Below, one piece after another: positions 13,069-26,345 of a DNA stretch of 64,000 nucleotides. Both the position numbers and the translations under genes were made by a program. The DNA is taken from the NCBI GenBank assembly GCA_039566865.1, contig CM076951.1, forward strand, positions 16,377,484-16,441,483. The letters are read 5' to 3'. Below the pieces are notes generated by a model that was not told the origin of the DNA, searched no databases, and was given only the letters and a program-made list of their open reading frames with translations. Source of the stretch: Aurelia coerulea (Eukaryota; Cnidaria; Scyphozoa; Semaeostomeae; Ulmaridae). The stretch's first letter is position 1. Every line of letters begins with the position of its first letter.

Positions 13069-14620
13069 TTTATAATATGAATTGTAGGTAATAAAGTGCG
13101 TTAAACCACAATTTTTGTGGTTTTATTTTGTTTTCTTTGAGAAAATAAACATTTAATTAGTCGATGTTTGTTCATGCAGTGAAGCTAGAAAAAGACTAAA
13201 AAAGAACTAATGTCTATAGTAATCTTTCCATGATTGGTTGTTGCAGCACTAATATAGTGCTCTATAAGAAGTAGCTGGCAGAACTCAAGTTTTGAAGAAC
13301 GAGGAGCGCAATACTCTTTATAATATGAATTGTAGCTAATAAAGTGCGTTAAACCACACTTTTTGTGGTTTTATTCTGTTTTCTTTGAGAAAATAAACAT
13401 TTAATTAAACGATGTTTGTTGATGAGTTAAAGCTAAAAGAAGTCTAAAGAAAAAACTAATGCTCAAAGTAATGTTTCCAAGAATGGTTGCTGCAGTTCTA
13501 ATATAGTGCTATATAAGAAGTAGCTGGCAGAACTCAAGTTTTAAAGAACCATGAGCGCAATACTCTTTATAATATGAATTGTAGGTAATAAAGTGCGTTA
13601 AACCACAATTTTTGTGGTTTTATTTTGTTTTCTTTGAGAAAATAAACATTTAATTAGTCGATGTTTGTTCATGCAGTGAAGCTAGAAAAAGACTAAAAAA
13701 GAACTAATGTCTATAGTAATGTTTCCAAAAATGGTTGCTGCAACACTAATATAGTACCATAAAAGTAGTTGCTGGCAGAACTAAAATTTTAAAGAACGAT
13801 GAGCGCAACACTCTTTATAATATGAATTGTAGGTAATAAAGTGCGTTAAACCACACTTTTTGTGGTTTTATTCTGTTTTCTTTGAGAAAATAAACATTCA
13901 ATTAAACGATGTCTGTTGATGAGTTAAAGCTAAAAGAAGTCTAAAGAAAAAACTAATGCTCAAAGTAATGTTTCCAAGAATGGTTGCTGCAGTTCTAATA
14001 TAGTGCTATATAAGAAGTAGCTGGCAGAACTCAAGTTTTAAAGAACTATGAGCGCAATAATCTTTATAATATGAATTGTAGCTAATAAAGTGAGTTAATC
14101 CACATTTTTTGTCTTTATATTTTATTTCATTTTAGAAAATAAACAATTAATTAATCGATGTTTGTTGATGTAGTAATGCTTAAATAAGACTAAAGAAAGA
14201 ATTAATGTCTATAGTAATGTTTCCAAGAATTTTTGCTGCAGTTCTAATATAGTGCTATATAAGAAGTAGCTGGCAGAACTCAAGTTTTAAAGAACTATGA
14301 GCGCAATACTCTTTATAATATGAATTGTAGTTAATAACGTGAGATAATCCACATTTTTTGTCTTAATTTTTTGTTTTATTTGAGAAAATAAACAATTAAT
14401 CAATCGATGTTTGTTGATGCAGTAATGCTAAAATAAGACTAAAAAAAGAATTAATGTCTATAGTAATGTTTCCAAGAATGGTTGCTGCAACACTAATATA
14501 GTGCTATAAATGAAGTAGCTGGAAGAACTAAAGTTTTAAAGAACCATGAGCGCAATACTCTTTATAATATGAATTGTAGTAATAAAGTGCGTTAAACCAA
14601 ACTTTTTGCGGTTTTATTTT
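12073..14620. repeat. 2.6-kb satellite block, partner at 28235-30780
   Basis: The offset is 16162 at two checked anchors (12159/28321 and 12721/28883), about 65 monomers. Shared rare features in order are caaaaatgctaaaataag, ttaatttctatag, tatgatatgtattg, ctcatgtc with aatctagtgatac, ctttccatgattgg, aatttttgctgcagttc, and ctggaagaac. Confidence 0.88.
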
Positions 14621-15420
14621 GTTTTCTTTGAGAAAATAAACATTCAATTAATCGATGTTTGTTGATGTAGTAAAGCTAAAATAAGACTAAAAAAAGATCT
14701 AATGTCTATAGTAATGTTTCCAAGATTGGTTGTTGCAGCACTAATATAGTGCTATAGAAGAAGTAGCTGGCAGAACTAAAGTTTTAAAGAACGATGAGCG
14801 CAATACTCTTTATAATATGAATTGTAGCTAATAATGTGCGTTAAACCACACTTTTTGTGGTTTTATTTTGTTTTATTTGAGAAAATAAACTTTAATTAAT
14901 CGATGTTTGTTGATGAGTTAAAGCTAAAATAAGACTAAAGAAAAAACTACTGTTTGTAGTAATGTTTCCAAGAATGGTTGCTGCAGTACTAATATAGTGC
15001 TATATAAGAAGTAGCTGGCAGAACTAAAGTTTTAAGATGAACGATGAGTGATGATAAGTGCGATGAGTGCATTACTCTTTATAATATGAATCGTAGCTAA
15101 TAAAGTGCGTTAAACCACACTTTTTGTGGTTTTATTTTTTTTTCTTTGAGAAAATAAACATTCAATTAATCGATGTTTGTTGATGCAGTAAAGCTAAAAT
15201 TAGACTAAAAAAAGAACTCATGTCTATAGTAATGTTTCCAAGAATGGTTGCTGCAGCACTAATCTAGTGATATAAAAGAAGTAGCTTGCAGAACTAAAAT
15301 TTTAAAGAACCATGAGCGCAATACTCTTTATAATATGAATTGTAGCTAATAAAGTGCGTTAAACCACAATTTTTGTGGTTTTATTTTGTTTTCTTTGAGA
15401 AAATAAACATTTAATTAATC
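14330..15420. repeat. 1.1-kb satellite block, partner at 51965-53060
   Basis: Shares gtagttaataacgtgag, caatcaatcg, ctggaagaac, actttttgcgg, aaaaagatctaatg, ctatagaagaag and a monomer with an expanded gatgag region. The offset is 37643 at the expanded monomer, the longest-range pairing I found. Confidence 0.82.
15031..15080. repeat. Monomer with expanded gatgag region
   Basis: The usual aaagaacgatgagcgc segment is replaced by a longer one built of degenerate gatgag/gatgat/gatga steps, adding about 20 bases. The partner at 52674 has the same expansion, so it arose before that duplication. Confidence 0.8.
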
Positions 15421-18400
15421 GATGTTTGTTGATGCAGTAAAGCTAGAAAAAGACTAAAAAAGAACTAATGTCTATAGTAATGTTTCCAAAAATGGTTGCT
15501 GCAACACTAATATAGTACCATAAAAGAAGTAGCTGGCAGAACTAAAGTTTTAAAGAACGATGAGCGCAACACTCTTTATAATATGAATTGTAGATAATAA
15601 AGTGCGTTAAACCACACTTTTTGTGGTTTTATTTTGTTTTCTTTGAGAAAATAAACATTTAATTAAACGATGTTTGTTGATGAGTTAAAGCTAAAAGAAG
15701 TCTAAAGAAAAAACTAATGCTCAAAGTAATGTTTCCAAGAATGGTTGCTGCAGTTCTAATATAGTGCTATATAAGAAGTAGCTGGCAGAACTCAAGTTTT
15801 AAAGAACTATGAGCGCAATACTCTTTATAATATGAATTGTAGCTAATAAAGTGAGTTAATCCACATTTTTTGTCTTTATATTTTGTTTCATTTGAGAAAA
15901 TAAACAATTAATTAATCGATGTTTGTTGATGCAGTAATGCTAAAATAAGACTAAAGAAAGAATTAATGTCTATAGTAATGTTTCCAAGAATGGTTGCTGC
16001 AACACTAATATAGTGCTATATAAGAAGTAGCTGGCAGAACTCAAGTTTTAAAGAACTATGAGCGCAATACTCTTTATAATATGAATTGTAGTTAATAACG
16101 TGAGTTAATCCACATTTTTTGTCTTTATATTTTGTTTTCTTTGAGAAAATAAACATTTAATTAATCGATGTTTGTTGATGCAGTAATGCTAAAATAAGAC
16201 TAAAAAAAGAATTAATGTCTATAGTAATGTTTCCAAGAATGGTTGCTGCAACACTAATATAGTGCTATAAAAGAAGTAGCTGGCAGAACTAAAGTTTTAA
16301 AGAACCATGAGCGCAATACTCTTTATAATATGAATTGTAGCTAATAAAGTGCGTTAAACCACAATTTTTGTGGTTTTATTTTGTTTTCTTTGAGAAAATA
16401 AACATTTAATTAATCGATGTTTGTTGATGAGTTAAAGCTAAAATAAGACTAAAGAAAAAACTAATGTTTGTAGTAATGTTTCCAAGAATGGTTGCTGCAG
16501 TACTAATATAGTGCTATATAAGAAGTAGCTGGCAGAACTAAAGTTTTAAAGAACGAGGAGCGCAATACTCTTTATAATATGAATTGTAGCTAATAAAGTG
16601 CGTTAAACCACACTTTTTGTGGTTTTATTTTGTTTTCTTTGAGAAAATAAACATTTAATTAATCGATGTTTGTTGATGCAGTTAAAGCTAAAATAAGACT
16701 AAAGAAAAAACTAATGTCTAAAGTAATGTTTCCAAGAATGGTTGCTGCAGTACTAATATAGTGCTATATAAGAAGTAGCTGGCAGAACTCAAGTTTTAAA
16801 GAACTATGAGCGCAATACTCTTTATAATATGAATTGTAGCTAATAAAGTGAGTTAATCCACACTTTTTGTCTTCATATTTTGTTTTCTTTGAGAAAATAA
16901 ACATTTAATTAATCGATGTTTGTTGATGCAGTAAAGCTAAAATAAGACTAAAAAAAGAACTAATGTCTATAGTAATGTTTCCAAGAATGGTTGCTGCAGC
17001 ACTAATATAGTGCTATAAAAGAAGTAGCTTGCAGAACTAAAGTTTTAAAGAACGATGAGCGCAATACTCTTTATAATATGAATTGTAGCTAATAAAGTGC
17101 GTTAAACCACAATTTTTGTGGTTTTATTTTGTTTCTTTGAGAAAATAAACATTTAATTAATCGATGTTTGTTGATGCAGTAAAGCTAGAAAAAGACTAAA
17201 GAAAGAACTAATGTCTATAGTAATGTTTCCAAAATTGGTTGCTGCAACACTAATATAGTACCATAAAAGTAGTTGCTGGCAGAACTAAAGTTTTAAAGAA
17301 CGATGAGCGCAACACTCTTTATAATATGAATTGTAGCTAATAAAGTGCGTTAAACCACACTTTTTGTGGTTTTATTCTGTTTTCTTTGAGAAAATAAACA
17401 TTTAATTAAACGATGTTTGTTGATGAGTTAAAGCTAAAAGAAGTCTAAAGAAAAAACTAATGCTCAAAGTAATGTTTCCAAGAATGGTTGCTGCAGTTCT
17501 AATATAGTGCTATATAAGAAGTAGCTGGCAGAACTCAAGTTTTAAAGAACTATGAGCGCAATAATCTTTATAATATGAATTGTAGCTAATAAAGTGAGTT
17601 AATCCACATTTTTTGTCTTTATATTTTTTTTCATTTGAGAAAATAAAAATTAATTAATCGATGTTTGTTGATGTAGTAATGCTAAAATAAGACTAAAGAA
17701 AGAATTAATGTCTATAGTAATGTTTCCAAGAATGGTTGCTGCAACACTAATATAGTGCTATAAAAGAAGTAGCTGGCAGAACTAAAGTTTTAAAGAACCA
17801 TGAGCGCAATACTCTTTATAATATGAATTGTAGCTAATAAAGTGCGTTAAACCACAATTTTTGTGGTTTTATTTTGTTTTCTTTGAGAAAATAAACATTT
17901 AATTAATCGATGTTTGTTGATGAGTAAAGCTAAAATAAGACTAAAGAAAAAACTAATGTTTATAGTAATGTTTCCAAGAATGGTTGCTGCAGTACTAATA
18001 TAGTGCTATATAAGAAGTAGCTGGCAGAACTAAAGTTTTAAAGAACGATGAGCGCAATACTCTTTATAATATGAATTGTAGCTAATAAAGTGCGTTAAAC
18101 CACACTTTTTGTGGTTTTATTTTGTTTTCTTTGAGAAAATAAACATTTAATTAATCGATGTTTGTTGATGCAGTAAAGCTAAAATAAGACTAAAAAAAGA
18201 ACTAATGTCTATAGTAATGTTTCCAAGAATGGTTGCTGCAGCACTAATATAGTGCTATAAAAGAAGTAGCTGGCAGAACTAAAGTTTTAAAGAACGATGA
18301 GCGCAATACTCTTTATAATATGAATTGTAGCTAATAAAGTGCGTTAAACCACAATTTTTGTGGTTTTATTTTGTTTTCTTTGAGAAAATAAACATTTAAT

Positions 18401-19774
18401 TAGTCGATGTTTGTTCATGCATTAAAGCTAGAAAAAGACTAAAAAAGAACTAATGTCTATAGTAATCTTTCCATGATTGGTTGTTGCAGCACTAATATAG
18501 TGCTCTATAAGAAGTAGCTGGCAGAACTCAAGTTTTGAAGAACGAGGAGCGCAATACTCTTTATAATATGAATTGTAGCTAATAAAGTGCGTTAAACAAC
18601 ACTTTTTGTGGTTTTATTCTGTTTTCTTTGAGAAAATAAACATTTAATTAAACGATGTTTGTTGATGAGTTAAAGCTAAAAGAAGTATAAAGAAAAAACT
18701 AATGCTCAAAGTAATGTTTCCAAGAATGGTTGCTGCAACACTAATATAGTGCTATATAAGAAGTAGCTGGCAGAACTCAAGTTTTAAAGAACCATGAGCG
18801 CAATACTCTTTATAATATGAATTGTAGCTAATAAAGTGCGTTAAACCACAATTTTTGTGGTTTTATTTTTTTTTCTTTGAGAAAATAAACATTCAATTAA
18901 TCGATGTTTGTTGATGCAGTAAAGCTAAAAAAGACTAAAAAAGAACTAATGTCTATAGTAATGTTTCCAAAAATGGTTGCTGCAACACTAATATAGTACT
19001 ATAAAAGAAGTTGCTGGCAGAACTAAAATTTTAAAGGACGATGAGCGCAATACTGTTTATAATATGAATTGTAGCTAATAAAGTGCGTTAAACCACACTT
19101 TTTGTGGTTTTATTTTGTTTTCTTTGAGAAAATAAACATTTAATTAAACGATGTTTGTTGATGAGTTAAAGCTAAAAGAAGTCTAAAGAAAAAACTATTG
19201 CTCAAAGTAATGTTTCCAAGAATGGTTGCTGCAGTTCTAATATAGTGCTATATAAGAAGTAGCTGGCAGAACTCAAGTTTTAAAGAACTATGAGCGCAAT
19301 AATCTTTATAATATGAATTGTAGCTAATAAAGTGTATTAATCCACACTTTATGTGGTTTTATTTTGATTTCTTTGAGAAAATAAACATTCAATTAATCGA
19401 TGTTTGTTGATGCAGTAAAGCTAGAAAAAGACTAAAAAAGAACTAATGTCTATAGTAATCTTTCCAAGATTGGTTGTTGCAGCACTAATATAGTGCTCTA
19501 TAAGAAGTAGCTGGCAGAACTCAAGTTTTGAAGAACGAGGAGCGCAATACTCTTTATAATATGAATTATAGCTAATAAAGTGCGTTAAACCACAATTTTT
19601 TGTCTTTATATTTTGTTTTCTTTGAGAAAATAAACATTTCATTAATCGATGTTTGTTGATGCAGTAAAGCTAAAATAAGACTAAAGAAAGAACTAATGTC
19701 TATAGTAATGTTTCCAAAAATGGTTGCTGCAACACTAATATAGTACCATAAAAGTAGTTGCTGGCAGAACTAAA

Positions 19775-21385
19775 GTTTTAAAGAACGATGAGCATAATAC
19801 TCTTTATAATCTAAATTGTAGCTAATAATGTGCGTTAAACCACACTTTTTGTGGTTTTATTTTGTTTTCTTTGAGAAATTAAACATTTAATTAAACGATG
19901 TTTGTTGATGAGTTAAAGCTAAAATAAGACTAAAGAAAAAACTAATGTCTATAGTAATGTTTCCAAAAATGGTTGCTGCAGCACTAATATAGTACTATAA
20001 AAGAAGTAGTTGGCAGAACTCAAGTTTTAAAGAACTATGAGCGCTATACTCTTTATAATATGAATTGTAGCTAATAAAGTGAGTTAATCTACATTTTTTG
20101 TCTTTATATTTTGTTTTCTTTGAGAAAATAAACATTTAATTAATCGATGTTTGTTCATGCAGTAAAGCTAAAATAAGACTAAAGAAAGAACTAATGTCTA
20201 TAGTAATGTTTCCAAGAATGGTTGCTGCAGCAATAATATAGTGCTATAAAAGAAGTACTGGCAGAACTAAAGTTTTAAAGAACGATGAGCGCAATACTCT
20301 TTATAATATGAATTGTAGCTAATAAAGTGCGTTAAACCACACTTTTTGTGGTTTTTTTTTCTTTGAGAAAATAAACATTTAATTAAACGATGTTTGTTGA
20401 ATAGTTAAAGCTAAAATAAGACTAAAGAAAAAAATAATGCCCAAAGTAATGTTTCCAAGAATGGTTGCTGCAGTACTACTATATAAGAAGTAGCTGCCAG
20501 AACTCAAGTTTTAAAGAACTATGAGCGCTATACTCTTTATAATATGAATTGCAGCTAATAAAGTGAGTTAATCTACATTTTTTGTCTTTATATTTTGTTT
20601 TCTTTGAGAAAATAAACATTTAATTAATCGATGTTTGTTCATGCAGTAAAGCTAAAATAAGACTAAAGAAAGAACTAATGTCTATAGTAATGTTTCCAAA
20701 AATGGTTGCTGCAACACTAATATAGTGAAATAAAAGTAGTTGCTTGCAGAACTAAAGTTTTAAAGAACGATGAGCATAATACTCTTTATAATATGAATTG
20801 TAGCTAATAAAGTGCGTTAAACCACACTTTTTGTGGTTTTATTTTGTTTTCTTTGAGAAAATAAACATTTAATTAATCGATGTTTGTTGATGCAGTAAAG
20901 CTAGAAAAAGACTAAAAAAGAACTAATGTCTATAGTAATCTTTCCAAGATTGGTTGTTGCAGCACTAATATAGTGCTCTATAAGAAGTAGCTTGCAGAAC
21001 TCAAGTTTTGAAGAACGAGGAGCGCAATACTCTTTATAATATGAATTGTAGCTAATAAAGTGCGTTAAACCACACTTTTTGTGGTTTTATTTTGTTTTAT
21101 TTGAGAAAATAAACATTTAATTAATCGATGTTTGTTGATTTGTTTAAGCTAAAATAAGACTAAAGAAAAAACTAATGCTCAAAGTAATGTTTCCAAGAAT
21201 GGTTGCTGCAGTACTAATATAGTGCTATATAAGAAGTAGCTGGCAGAACTCAAGTTTTAAAGAACTATGAGCGCAATACTCTTTATAAAATGAATTGTAG
21301 CTAATAAAGTGCTTTAAACAACACTTTTTGTGGTTTTATTTTGTTTTCTTTGAGAAAATAAACATTTAATTAATCGATGTTTGTT
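19775..21385. repeat. Dispersed 1.6-kb satellite block, copy 3 of 4
   Basis: Same markers. One part-monomer (about 20214-20330) differs from copies 1 and 2, with gaagtactggc and gatgagcgc in place of gtagttgctggc and gcataat. Copy 4 shares a close relative of this difference, so copies 3 and 4 are nearer relatives. Confidence 0.85.
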
Positions 21386-24300
21386 GATTTGTTTAAGCTA
21401 AAATAAGACTAAAGAAAAAACTAATGCTCAAAGTAATGTTTCCAAGAATGGTTGCTGCAGTACTAATATAGTGCTATATAAGAAGTGGCTGGCAGAACTC
21501 AAGTTTTGAAGAACTATGAGCGCAATACTCTTTATAATATGAATTGTAGCTAATAAAGTGAGTTAATCTACATTTTTTGTCTTTATATTTTGTTTTCTTT
21601 GAGAAAATAAACATTTAATTAATCGATGTTTGTTCATGCATTAAAGCTAAAATAAGACTAAAGAAAGAACTAATGTCTATAGTAATGTTTCCAAGAATGG
21701 TTGCTGCAACACTAATATAGTGCCATAAAAGTAGTTGCTGGCAGAACTAAAGATTTAAAGAACGATGAGCATAATACTCTTTATAATATGAATTGTAGCT
21801 AATAAAGTGCGTTAATCCACATTTTTTGTCTTTATATTTTGTTTTATTTGAGAAAATAAACAATTAAATAATCGATGTTTGTTGATGCAAAAATGCTAAA
21901 ATAAGACTAAAAAAGAATTAATTTCTATAGTAATGTTTCCAAGAATGGTTGCTGCAACACTAATATAGTACCATAAAAGTAGTTGCTGGCAGAACTAAAG
22001 TTTTAAAGAACGATGAGCGCAACACTCTTTATAATATGAATTGTAGCTAATAAAGTGCGTTAAACCACACTTTTTGTGGTTTTATTCTGTTTTCTGTGAG
22101 AAAATAAACATTTAATTAAACGATGTTTGTTGATGAGTTAAAGCTAAAAGAAGTCTAAAGAAAAAACTAATGCTCAAAGTAATGTTTCCAAGAATGGTTG
22201 CTGCAGTACTAATATAGTGCTATATAAGAAGTAGCTGGCAGAACTCAAGTTTTAAAGAACTATGAGCGCAATACTCTTTATAAAATGAATTGTAGCTAAT
22301 AAAGTGCTTTAAACAACACTTTTTGTGGTTTTATTTTCTTTTCTTTGAGAAAATAAACATTTAATTAATCGATGTTTGTTGATTTGTTTAAGCTAAAATA
22401 AGACTAAAGAAAAAACTAATGCTCAAAGTAATGTTTCCAAGAATGGTTGCTGCAGTACTAATATAGTGCTATATAAGAAGTAGCTGGCAGAACTCAAGTT
22501 TTGAAGAACTATGAGCGCAATACTCTTTATAATATGAATTGTAGCTAATAAAGTGAGTTAATCTACATTTTTTGTCTTTATATTTTGTTTTCTTTGAGAA
22601 AATAAACATTGAATTAATCGATGTTTGTTCATGCATTAAAGCTAAAATAAGACTAAAGAAAGAACTAATGTCTATAGTAACGTTTCCAAAAATGGTTGCT
22701 GCAACACTAATATAGTGCCATAAAAGTAGTTGCTGGCAAAACTAAAGTTTTAAAGAACGATGAGCATAATACTCTTTATAATATGAATTGTAGCTAATAA
22801 AGTGCGTTAATCCACATTTTTTGTCTTTATATTTTGTTTTATTTGAGAAAATAAACAATTAATTAATCGATGTTTGTTGATGCAAAAAGCTAAAATAAGA
22901 CTAAAAAAGAACTAATGTCTATAGTAATGTTTCCAAGAATGGTTGCTGCAACACTAATATAGTACCATAAAAGTAGTTGCTGGCAGAACTAAAGTTTTAA
23001 AGAACGATGAGCGCAACACTCTTTATAATATGAATTGTAGCTAATAAAGTGCGTTAAACCACACTTTTTGTGGTTTTATTCTGTTTTCTTTGAGAAAATA
23101 AACATTTAATTAAACGATGTTTGTTGATGAGTTAAAGCTAAAAGAAGTCTAAAGAAAAAACTAATGCTCAAAGTAATGTTTCCAAGAATGGTTGCTGCAG
23201 TACTAATATAGTGCTATATAAGAAGTAGCTGGCAGAACTCAAGTTTTAAAGAACTATGAGCGCAATACTCTTTATAATATGAATTGTAGCTAATAAAGTG
23301 AGTTAATCCACACTTTTTGTGGTTTATATTTTCTTTTCTTTGAGAAAATAAACATTTAATTAATCGATGTTTGTTGATGTAGTAAGCTAAAATAAGACTA
23401 AAGAAAGAACTAATGTTTATAGTAATGTTTCCAAGAATGGTTGCTGCAGTACTAATATAGTGCTATATAAGAAGTAGCTGGCAGAACTCAAGTTTTAAAG
23501 AACTATGAGCGCAATACTCTTTATAATATGAATTGTAGCTAATAAAGTGAGTTAATCCACATTTTTTGTCTTTATATTTTGTTTTCTTTGAGAAAATAAA
23601 CATTTAATTAATCGATGTTTGTTGATGTTAAAGCTAAAATAAGACTAAAAAAAGAACTAATGTCTATAGTAATGTTTCCAAGAATGGTTGCTGCAGCACT
23701 AATATAGTGCTATATAAGAAGTAGCTGGCAGAACTCAAGTTTTAAAGAACGATGAGCGCAATACTCTTTATAATATGAATTGTAGCTAATAAAGTGCGTT
23801 AAACCACAATTTTTGTGGTTTTATTTTGTTTTCTTTGAGAAAATAAACATTTAATTAATCGATGTTTGTTGATGCAGTAAAGCTAGAAAAAGACTAAAAA
23901 AGAACTAATGTCTATAGTAATGTTTCCAAAAATGGTTGCTGCAACACTAATATAGTACTATAAAAGAAGTAGCTGGCAGAACTAAAGTTTTAAAGAACGA
24001 TGAGCGCAACACTCTTTATAATATGAATTGTAGCTAATAAAGTGCGTTAAACCACACTTTTTGTGGTTTTATTTTGTTTTCTTTGAGAAAATAAACATTT
24101 AATTAAACGATGTTTGTTGATGAGTTAAAGCTAAAAGAAGTCTAAAGAAAAAACTATGTGCTCAAAGTAATGTTTCCAAGAATGGTTGCTGCAGCACTAA
24201 TATAGTGCTATATAAGAAGTAGCTGGCAGAACTCAAGTTTTAAAGAACTATGAGCGCAATACTCTTTATAATATGAATTGTAGCTAATAAAGTGAGTTAA

Positions 24301-24734
24301 TCCACACTTTTTGTGGTTTTATTTTGTTTTCTTTGAGAAAATAAACATTAATTAATCGATGTTTGTTGATGCAGTAAAGCTAGAAAAAGACTAAAAAAGA
24401 ACTAATGTCTATAGTAATCTTTCCAAGATTGGTTGTTGCAGCACTAATATAGTGCTCTATAAGAAGTAGCTGGCAGAACTCAAGTTTTGAAGAACGAGGA
24501 GCGCAATACTCTTTATAATATGAATTATAGCTAATAAAGTGCGTTAAACCACAATTTTTTGTCTTTATATTTTGTTTTCTTTGAGAAAATAAACATTTCA
24601 TTAATCGATGTTTGTTGATGCAGTAAAGCTAAAATAAGACTAAAGAAAGAACTAATGTCTATAGTAATGTTTCCAAAAATGGTTGCTGCAACACTAATAT
24701 AGTACCATAAAAGTAGTTGCTGGCAGAACTAAAG

Positions 24735-26345
24735 TTTTAAAGAACGATGAGCATAATACTCTTTATAATCTAAATTGTAGCTAATAATGTGCGTTAAACC
24801 ACACTTTTTGTGGTTTTATTTTGTTTTCTTTGAGAAATTAAACATTTAATTAAACGATGTTTGTTGATGAGTTAAAGCTAAAATAAGACTAAAGAAAAAA
24901 CTAATGTCTATAGTAATGTTTCCAAAAATGGTTGCTGCAGCACTAATATAGTACTATAAAAGAAGTAGTTGGCAGAACTCAAGTTTTAAAGAACTATGAG
25001 CGCTATACTCTTTATAATATGAATTGTAGCTAATAAAGTGAGTTAATCTACATTTTTTGTCTTTATATTTTGTTTTCTTTGAGAAAATAAACATTTAATT
25101 AATCGATGTTTGTTGAAGCAGTAAAGCTAAAATAAGACTAAAGAAAGAACTAATGTCTATAGTAATGTTTCCAAGAATGGTTGCTGCAGCACTAATATAG
25201 TGCTATAAAAGAAGTGCTGGCAGAACTAAAGTTTTAAAGAACGATGAGTGCAATACTCTTTATAATATGAATTGTAGCTAATAAAGTGCGTTAAACCACA
25301 CTTTTTGTGGTTTTTTTTTTTTCTTTGAGAAAATAAACATTTAATTAAACGATGTTTGTTGAATAGTTAAAGCTAAAATAAGACTAAAGAAAAAAATAAT
25401 GCCCAAAGTAATGTTTCCAAGAATGGTTGCTGCAGTACTACTATATAAGAAGTAGCTGCCAGAACTCAAGTTTTAAAGAACTATGAGCGCTATACTCTTT
25501 ATAATATGAATTGCAGCTAATAAAGTGAGTTAATCTACATTTTTTGTCTTTATATTTTGTTTTCTTTGAGAAAATAAACATTTAATTAATCGATGTTTGT
25601 TCATGCAGTAAAGCTAAAATAAGACTAAAGAAAGAACTAATGTCTATAGTAATGTTTCCAAAAATGGTTGCTGCAACACTAATATAGTGAAATAAAAGTA
25701 GTTGCTTGCAGAACTAAAGTTTTAAAGAACGATGAGCATAATACTCTTTATAATATGAATTGTAGCTAATAAAGTGCGTTAAACCACACTTTTTGTGGTT
25801 TTATTTTGTTTTCTTTGAGAAAATAAACATTTAATTAATCGATGTTTGTTGATGCAGTAAAGCTAGAAAAAGACTAAAAAAGAACTAATGTCTATAGTAA
25901 TCTTTCCAAGATTGGTTGTTGCAGCACTAATATAGTGCTCTATAAGAAGTAGCTTGCAGAACTCAAGTTTTGAAGAACGAGGAGCGCAATACTCTTTATA
26001 ATATGAATTGTAGCTAATAAAGTGCGTTAAACCACACTTTTTGTGGTTTTATTTTGTTTTATTTGAGAAAATAAACATTTAATTAATCGATGTTTGTTGA
26101 TTTGTTTAAGCTAAAATAAGACTAAAGAAAAAACTAATGCTCAAAGTAATGTTTCCAAGAATGGTTGCTGCAGTACTAATATAGTGCTATATAAGAAGTA
26201 GCTGGCAGAACTCAAGTTTTAAAGAACTATGAGCGCAATACTCTTTATAAAATGAATTGTAGCTAATAAAGTGCTTTAAACAACACTTTTTGTGGTTTTA
26301 TTTTGTTTTCTTTGAGAAAATAAACATTTAATTAATCGATGTTTG
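24735..26345. repeat. Dispersed 1.6-kb satellite block, copy 4 of 4
   Basis: Same markers at an offset of 4959 (20 monomers) from copy 3. It shares the replaced part-monomer with copy 3 (gaagtgctggc near 25213) and is followed by the second tetramer run. Confidence 0.85.

Noticed and set aside
4244..24601. Recurrent ~73-codon minus-strand open frame (starts MKCLFSQRKQN) at 4244, 6978, 8222, 19421, 24380, with relatives elsewhere
   Set aside because: It sits at a fixed phase of the satellite monomer and recurs because the DNA block is duplicated. It closes within about one monomer, is low in complexity, and shows no sign of selection on codons.
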